45,845 nt of DNA. Source: Armatimonadota bacterium. GTDB lineage: Bacteria > Armatimonadota > Fimbriimonadia > Fimbriimonadales > GBS-DC. The notes under the pieces were generated by a model. That model did no database searches. It saw only the letters and a list, made by a program, of their open reading frames with translations, and was not told the origin of the DNA. The position numbers were made by a program, and so were the translations under genes. How positions within the stretch are numbered: position 1 is the first letter of the stretch; each line of letters starts with the position of its first letter. The stretch is from contig JABWCR010000024.1 in the NCBI GenBank assembly GCA_013359125.1, positions 1-45,845 of the forward strand, in the 5' to 3' direction. Shown in pieces: positions 42,252 to 45,845 of this stretch.

Positions 42252-42710
42252 ATGAACGATGCCATCCTGCAAGAAAAAGTCTGGCTGGGCAACGCAGAGC
42301 CGCCGCCAGAAGACGACCCTTATACGGTCGAAATTTTGCGCCGCCTAAGCGCGGATACGGCATCCTCGTTCACGGCCGAACAAATGGTCGCGCTCCGGTC
42401 GGCCCTCAGTTCGGCCCGTTCCCATCCAAAGCACGCAATCGACATCCGCGGGCTGATTCCGCTCTATTTCGCCCAATACTACTTCGTTTTTCTATTCGGG
42501 CGCGACCGGCGATACCAAACGGAACATGCCATACTCGAAAGGCGAAGCGAAGTAAAGGAAAAGGCTGGCTTAGCCACCCATGCCATCGGCCTCCTTTTTC
42601 TATTCGGCACATTGACCACTGCCTGTCTCACAACCCTCTACATCGTCAAATCGCTGGCCGGCATCGACCTTCTGCCGGGCATTCACCTGCGCAGCCTCCT
42701 GCCCTTTTAG
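42252..42710 (+). CDS. small membrane protein of unknown function
   Basis: 152 residues, ATG at 42252, 17 nt after the helicase stop. The N-terminal half is soluble and contains SFTAEQMVALRSAL, followed by HAIDIRGLIPLYFAQYYFVFLFGRDRRYQ; a membrane helix (about 112-130, ATHAIGLLFLFGTLTTACL) follows with another hydrophobic patch near the end. The pattern FT-x-EQ...HP/A-x-DIR-x-x-(I/L)PL...YY-x-V-x-L-x-GR-(D/E)-RR is one I recognise from many uncharacterised bacterial membrane proteins; no function is known to me. Confidence 0.65.
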   Translation: MNDAILQEKVWLGNAEPPPEDDPYTVEILRRLSADTASSFTAEQMVALRSALSSARSHPKHAIDIRGLIPLYFAQYYFVFLFGRDRRYQTEHAILERRSEVKEKAGLATHAIGLLFLFGTLTTACLTTLYIVKSLAGIDLLPGIHLRSLLPF

Positions 42711-42711
42711 C

Positions 42712-42742
42712 AACAAGGGCCGAGCATTGCCCGACCCTTGTT
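42712..42742. terminator. probable bidirectional terminator between convergent genes
   Basis: The stem AACAAGGG (42712-42719)/CCCTTGTT (42735-42742) lies between the small membrane-protein gene and the convergent PEP-CTERM gene. T-runs on both sides are short, so efficiency is uncertain. Confidence 0.55.
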
Positions 42743-42756
42743 CTTGCATCCGACCG

Positions 42757-43473
42757 CTACTGGCGTCGGCGTCGCACGGCAATCAGACTGCCCACGCCGC
42801 TGATCAGCGCAAACATCGATGCCGGCTCGGGCGTGCCCTGAACCTGCAGGCACCAGCTCTTCAACTTGTGCGTGTCGCCGCTAGCGCGGTCGGCCACAAA
42901 CAACTCCCAGGTGCCGTTCACGTCCAACCCGTCCATCTGATCCAGCCAAGCGTTTCGAGCGCTCGTATCCAGAACCGCAGTCGGATCGGCGTTCCGCGCG
43001 TCCGGCTGCCAAGTGCCGGTCAACTGAGTACCGGAAGGCAAACTCGTCGTATGGCTGTTAAACAGCGCAATCCGGTAAATGTGAACGTCCGAAGTGCCGT
43101 TTCCAACGATCGGCGCCTCGTCGTCCAACATAATGTTCAGGCCGTCGTCGCTATAGCCGACCGTCGAACCAGATCGCTTGCCGACTCGATTCAGCAAGTA
43201 AGTCTCCTTGCCGTCCTTTCTCAAAATAGCGACCAGGTCGCCGTTCCAACCGCCTGTAATTCGCTCAATGTTCAGGCAAACGTTCAGGTCCGTAATGTTG
43301 GTGATCTGAGAACCGTTGATAACTTGCTGATTGGTAACCCCTGCAGCATTGTTGTCCGGAATAGCGACGTTCAGATCGTTGAAGTGCCACTCCTCATCGA
43401 GCGCCATTGCGCCTACTGCCAAAGCGGCGGCGCCCAAAACCATAATGCTCTTCAAGTTTCGTGCAAAGTTCAT
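42757..43473 (-). CDS. PEP-CTERM-anchored exported protein with P-proprotein-like domain
   Basis: 238 residues. An N-terminal signal peptide (MVLGAAALAVGAMAL) is followed by a beta-sandwich domain of the proprotein-convertase P type (NITDLNVCLNIERITGGWNGDLVAILRKDG, LSGTQLTGTWQPDARN-like region, NGTWELFVADRASGDTHKLKSWCLQV). The end is a PEP-CTERM signal: PEPAS, a hydrophobic stretch (MFALISGVGSLIAV) and RRRR. Exosortase would cleave and anchor it, but no exosortase gene is in the window. GGAGG a few bases before the ATG gives a good ribosome-binding site, with GTAACCG as in the tandem paralogues. Confidence 0.88.
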   Translation of the reverse strand: MNFARNLKSIMVLGAAALAVGAMALDEEWHFNDLNVAIPDNNAAGVTNQQVINGSQITNITDLNVCLNIERITGGWNGDLVAILRKDGKETYLLNRVGKRSGSTVGYSDDGLNIMLDDEAPIVGNGTSDVHIYRIALFNSHTTSLPSGTQLTGTWQPDARNADPTAVLDTSARNAWLDQMDGLDVNGTWELFVADRASGDTHKLKSWCLQVQGTPEPASMFALISGVGSLIAVRRRRQ

Positions 43474-43580
43474 CGGTTACGTCCTCCGTTTCGATGCCTA
43501 TCGGCAAAAGATGTTGAAGCAAGTCTCCAAAAGACCAATTTTGGAACCACTTGACCAAAGACTAATGCCGTAATTTCGGG

Positions 43581-43586
43581 TATCCT
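43581..43586 (+). promoter_or_regulatory. -10 box TATCCT of the DUF1080 gene
   Basis: GGGTATCCT ends 9 nt before the ATG at 43596, close to but not exactly in the leaderless position. Confidence 0.45.
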
Positions 43587-43595
43587 GAAGACCAA

Positions 43596-44288
43596 ATGAA
43601 ACACCTCGCTCTCACACTCTCGGCCCTCCTCGCTGCGCTCGCTTTCGCCCAGAATCCAAAGGAGACCCTGGCCACAACCGCCGACAACGCCCTGACCAAT
43701 AGAGAGTCTCAGCAAGGCTGGAAACTCCTGTTCAACGGCTCCGACCTCTCGAACTGGACCGACACCGCCGGTTGGAGCGTCAAAGACGGCGCCCTCCACA
43801 CCTCTGGTCGAGGAAGCGGCCTGATCTACACAGTCGACCAATTTCAAGATTTCGAGCTCAAAGTAGACTTCAAAATGAGCAAGGGCGCCAACAGCGGCGT
43901 CTTCTTGCGTCTATGGGACAAGCCCGACTGGCTCAATACTGGCATCGAAGTACAAATACTCGACACGGCAGACAAACAGACCATGGGAAAGCACGACTGC
44001 GGCGCGATCTACGACATTCAAGCGCCGCTGGCCAACGCCGCTAAACCTGCCGGCGAATGGAACACCTACCACATCATTGCTAAAGGCCAGCGCATTGCGG
44101 TCATCCTAAACGGCCACATGGTCAACCAAATCGATCTGAACAAATGGACCGAACCCGGCAAAAACCCCGACGGAACCGCCAACAAGTTCAAATACGCCTA
44201 CAAAGAGATGACCAAGAAAGGCTGGATCGCGCTCCAAAACCACGGCAACGAAGTCTGGTTCAAAAACATCAAAGTCAAACCGCTCTAA
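43596..44288 (+). CDS. DUF1080 (3-keto-disaccharide hydrolase family) exported protein
   Basis: 230 residues with a signal peptide (LTLSALLAALAFAQ). The domain shows the family's concanavalin-like pattern: GWKLLFNGSDLSNWTD, GSGLIYTVDQFQDFELKVDFKMSKGANSGVFLR, WLNTGIEVQILDT and GEWNTYHIIAKGQRIAVILNGHMVNQID. It probably acts on glucosides or other carbohydrate derivatives outside the cell. It lies 4 nt upstream of the FAD oxidase. Confidence 0.92.
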   Translation: MKHLALTLSALLAALAFAQNPKETLATTADNALTNRESQQGWKLLFNGSDLSNWTDTAGWSVKDGALHTSGRGSGLIYTVDQFQDFELKVDFKMSKGANSGVFLRLWDKPDWLNTGIEVQILDTADKQTMGKHDCGAIYDIQAPLANAAKPAGEWNTYHIIAKGQRIAVILNGHMVNQIDLNKWTEPGKNPDGTANKFKYAYKEMTKKGWIALQNHGNEVWFKNIKVKPL

Positions 44289-44292
44289 ACCT

Positions 44293-45375
44293 ATGCGCGT
44301 CGCCGTTGTCGGCCTGGGCATCGCGGGCGCCTCTGCGCTCTATTGGCTGTCCAAACAAGGCGCTCAAGCCGACGGCTACGACCAGTTCTATCCAGGCTCC
44401 GAGCAAGGCAGCTCGCACGGCTCGGCGCGAATCATCCGATACTCCTACCCCGATCCGCTCTATGCCGGATTAATGAAGGAAGGCTATCGACTGTGGCGCG
44501 AATTAGAAAGCGCGACCGACCGCCAAATGATCATAACCACTGGCGGCATCTACTTCGGACCGGCCGATCATCCTGAGATAATAGCCACCGAATCAGCCCT
44601 GATCGAGTGCGGCGCCGACTACGAGAAACTCTCCCATGCCGCCGACCGCTTCCCCCTGATCAAGTTCTACGATGGCGAGGCGGCCCTCTATCAGCCAGAC
44701 ATGGGCTACATAACAGAACCGGGACGGTGCGCAGAAGAGATCGTAAGACGCTCGCACGCGCGCTTTCAAGGCGACAGAGTTCTGCGCGTTGATCCTGACG
44801 GATCGGTCCATACTCGTTCGTCCGTTACAAAGTACGATGCCGTGATCATTGCGGCAGGCGCCTGGATGAACCAGTTCGCCCCAAACCTTCCGGTCGCGCC
44901 CACAGCCCAACAGATGGTCTACTTTCGCCCTACGCTCCCCATCTCTCAGTTTTCTCCGCCAAACTACCCCGTATGGATCGACGCCGATACCCACTACTAC
45001 GGCCTGCCCTGGAACGGCAAGACCCAGGGCATCCGCGTCTCCGCCCACATCCGCGGCCCACAAATCGACCCCGATGCTGATCGACCGGACCTCAACGAAG
45101 AAACCGACCGCATCCGAGCCTACATCGACCGTCGCCTCTCAGGTCTATCCGACGATGTGGTCTTTTCAAGCCCATGCGTCTATACCAACACGCCCGACGA
45201 GGACTTCGTTCTCGACTTCTCTCCCGAATCCAAAAAGATCGTATACCTGTCCGCTTGCTCGGGCCACGGCTTCAAATTCGGCCCCCTAATGGGCAAATTG
45301 GCTGCGGAGATGGCGCTGAGCGGCGACCGTTCCATACCGCCCGAACGCTTCCGCCTCGACCGCCTGCTTAAGTAA
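44293..45375 (+). CDS. FAD-dependent oxidase (monomeric sarcosine oxidase/N-methyltryptophan oxidase family)
   Basis: 360 residues. The FAD site VVGLGIAGASALYWL, the SSHGSARIIRYSY motif after it and CVYTNTPDEDFVLDF match the MSOX/MTOX family; the Cys of PCVYT corresponds to the covalent-flavin Cys in that family, and SGHGFKFGP is also typical. It oxidises N-methyl amino acids or similar amines with production of H2O2. No signal peptide, so cytoplasmic. The stop codon TAA lies at the first unit of the downstream repeat array. Confidence 0.87.
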   Translation: MRVAVVGLGIAGASALYWLSKQGAQADGYDQFYPGSEQGSSHGSARIIRYSYPDPLYAGLMKEGYRLWRELESATDRQMIITTGGIYFGPADHPEIIATESALIECGADYEKLSHAADRFPLIKFYDGEAALYQPDMGYITEPGRCAEEIVRRSHARFQGDRVLRVDPDGSVHTRSSVTKYDAVIIAAGAWMNQFAPNLPVAPTAQQMVYFRPTLPISQFSPPNYPVWIDADTHYYGLPWNGKTQGIRVSAHIRGPQIDPDADRPDLNEETDRIRAYIDRRLSGLSDDVVFSSPCVYTNTPDEDFVLDFSPESKKIVYLSACSGHGFKFGPLMGKLAAEMALSGDRSIPPERFRLDRLLK

Positions 45376-45578
45376 CGCCGGCTTGCCCAAGTACCGCCGG
45401 CCCCCCAAGTACCGCCGGCGTCCCCGCCGGCCCCCCCAAGTACCGCCGGCGTCCCCAAGTACCGCCGGCGTCCCCAAGTACCGCCGGCGTCCCCGCCTGG
45501 CCCCGTCTCGAAAAGTACCGCCGGCGTCCACGCCGGCCCCGTCTCGAAAAGTACCGCCGGCCTCCCCGCCGGCCCCGT
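45370..45578. repeat. GC-rich tandem array of AAGTACCGCCGGC units
   Basis: Eight units begin with AAGTA(C/A)CGCCGGC at 45370, 45389, 45407, 45438, 45457, 45476, 45513 and 45549. Spacings are 18-19, 31 or 36-37 nt. Most continue as GTCCCC, and longer units add GCCGGCCCCGTCTCGAA, so GCCGGC copies can pair into hairpins. The first unit overlaps the last codons of the FAD oxidase gene: TAC of the consensus is TAA there and forms its stop codon. Confidence 0.85.
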
Positions 45579-45825
45579 TCGCCCGTTCAGGGTTCGATTC
45601 GTACTCAATTTTGTGCTACATTTTCGAAGATTCCCGTTCGCGCACGATGTTCCGATCCCTCCGCGCCCGCAGATGCGGAAGGATTAGATCGCTCTTCCCC
45701 CCAATCGCGCCGCGGTTAAGGAGGGGAACGCTCGCGGCTCAATCCCCTCTTCCCCCTAAAATCGAAGATTTTGGGGGGAAGATACAGAAGGGGGGCTAAA
45801 CCTTGCGCATGAGACCGATTCGGGC
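45579..45825. other. non-coding 3' region with palindrome at 45749-45781
   Basis: No convincing gene is seen; the open frames are Arg/Pro-rich shadow translations. At 45749-45781 a 15-bp stem CTTCCCCCTAAAATC/GATTTTGGGGGGAAG has a 3-nt GAA loop. Similar C-rich/G-rich words (CTTCCCCCC, AAGGAGGGGAA) flank it. Confidence 0.6.
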
Positions 45826-45831
45826 TATACG
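45826..45831 (+). promoter_or_regulatory. possible -10 box (TATACG) for a gene beyond the window
   Basis: CGGGCTATACGGACAG resembles the TATACT promoter sequence before the gene at 31311 (GGGCTATACTGAACAG). No start codon follows before the window ends. Confidence 0.35.
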
Positions 45832-45845
45832 GACAGAACCCAAGC

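Noticed and set aside
45370-45578. CRISPR array
   Set aside because: The repeats are short, the spacing irregular (18-37 nt), and the gaps are the same GC-rich words rather than unique spacers; no cas genes are present.
45180-45608. Minus-strand reading frame across the GC-rich array
   Set aside because: It is made of repeat units, overlaps the FAD oxidase antisense, and has no recognisable domain.

Overview
The window is about 46 kb of fairly GC-rich bacterial chromosome from a diderm organism. RND efflux, a membrane-fusion protein, a porin-like barrel and a PEP-CTERM tail all imply an outer membrane. Several traits fit Armatimonadota (Fimbriimonadales-like) best: dockerin-like EF-hand tails on unrelated exported proteins, a PSD1 (DUF1549/DUF1553) plus DUF1501 pair, and a DUF1080 protein. 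Planctomycetes-type bacteria share some of these, so the assignment is inference from gene content only.

Layout. 1-670: wreckage of a defence locus, namely the 3' end of a DUF499-type ATPase gene and an HsdR fragment that starts at its DEAH box. 671-1111: non-coding, with a two-hairpin repeat flanked by 11-bp tandem units. 1112-4756: an unassigned 220-aa protein, an MrfA/YprA-like SF2 helicase with lower GC than its surroundings, and a 79-aa protein. 4984-10844 (minus): a heavy-metal/copper export operon (Cys-rich small protein, HMA protein, CusB-like adaptor, CusA/HAE-like pump). 10924-14224: phytase, SrlD-like dehydrogenase and an exported EEP-fold protein. 14221-16877: PIG-L deacetylase, DtxR/MntR-type regulator and RadA. 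16937-19524 (minus): two tandem paralogous exported proteins. 19666-24703: FolB, UbiX, RsmG plus a glycosyltransferase, carbonic anhydrase, dienelactone hydrolase, metallo-hydrolase and VanZ-like protein. 24703-27481: Bcp, LysA, tRNA-Gly, a hydroxyacid dehydrogenase and tRNA-Glu. 27510-31262: porin-like barrel, cupredoxin and a GGDEF/HD-GYP receptor. 31311-37055: PSD1 protein, DUF1501 protein and an exported sugar-dehydrogenase-like propeller. 37052-39773 (minus): NrnA, TruB, RibF. 39823-42710: AddA-like helicase and a small membrane protein. 42757-45375: PEP-CTERM protein, DUF1080 protein and FAD oxidase. 45370-45845: a GC-rich repeat array and an AT-centred palindrome.

Expression signals are unusually regular. 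Nine genes that begin a transcription unit have a -10 box (TANNNT, usually preceded by G) ending exactly 6 or 7 nt before the ATG/GTG, so leaderless mRNAs are likely. Seven other genes (the two tandem paralogues, HMA protein, porin, cupredoxin, propeller protein, PEP-CTERM protein) instead have clear Shine-Dalgarno sequences, and all seven are predicted to be exported. Genes are packed tightly, with ATGA-type overlaps within operons, 4-bp stop-to-stop overlaps between convergent genes, and back-to-back promoters between divergent genes.

The most interesting items are the 62-bp two-hairpin repeat with a compensatory stem change between its two copies, the leaderless and back-to-back promoter pattern, the divergent helicase beside defence-gene remnants, a cupredoxin directly abutting a c-di-GMP receptor, a tRNA-Glu 8 nt upstream of a coding region, and the repeat array that supplies the stop codon of the FAD oxidase.
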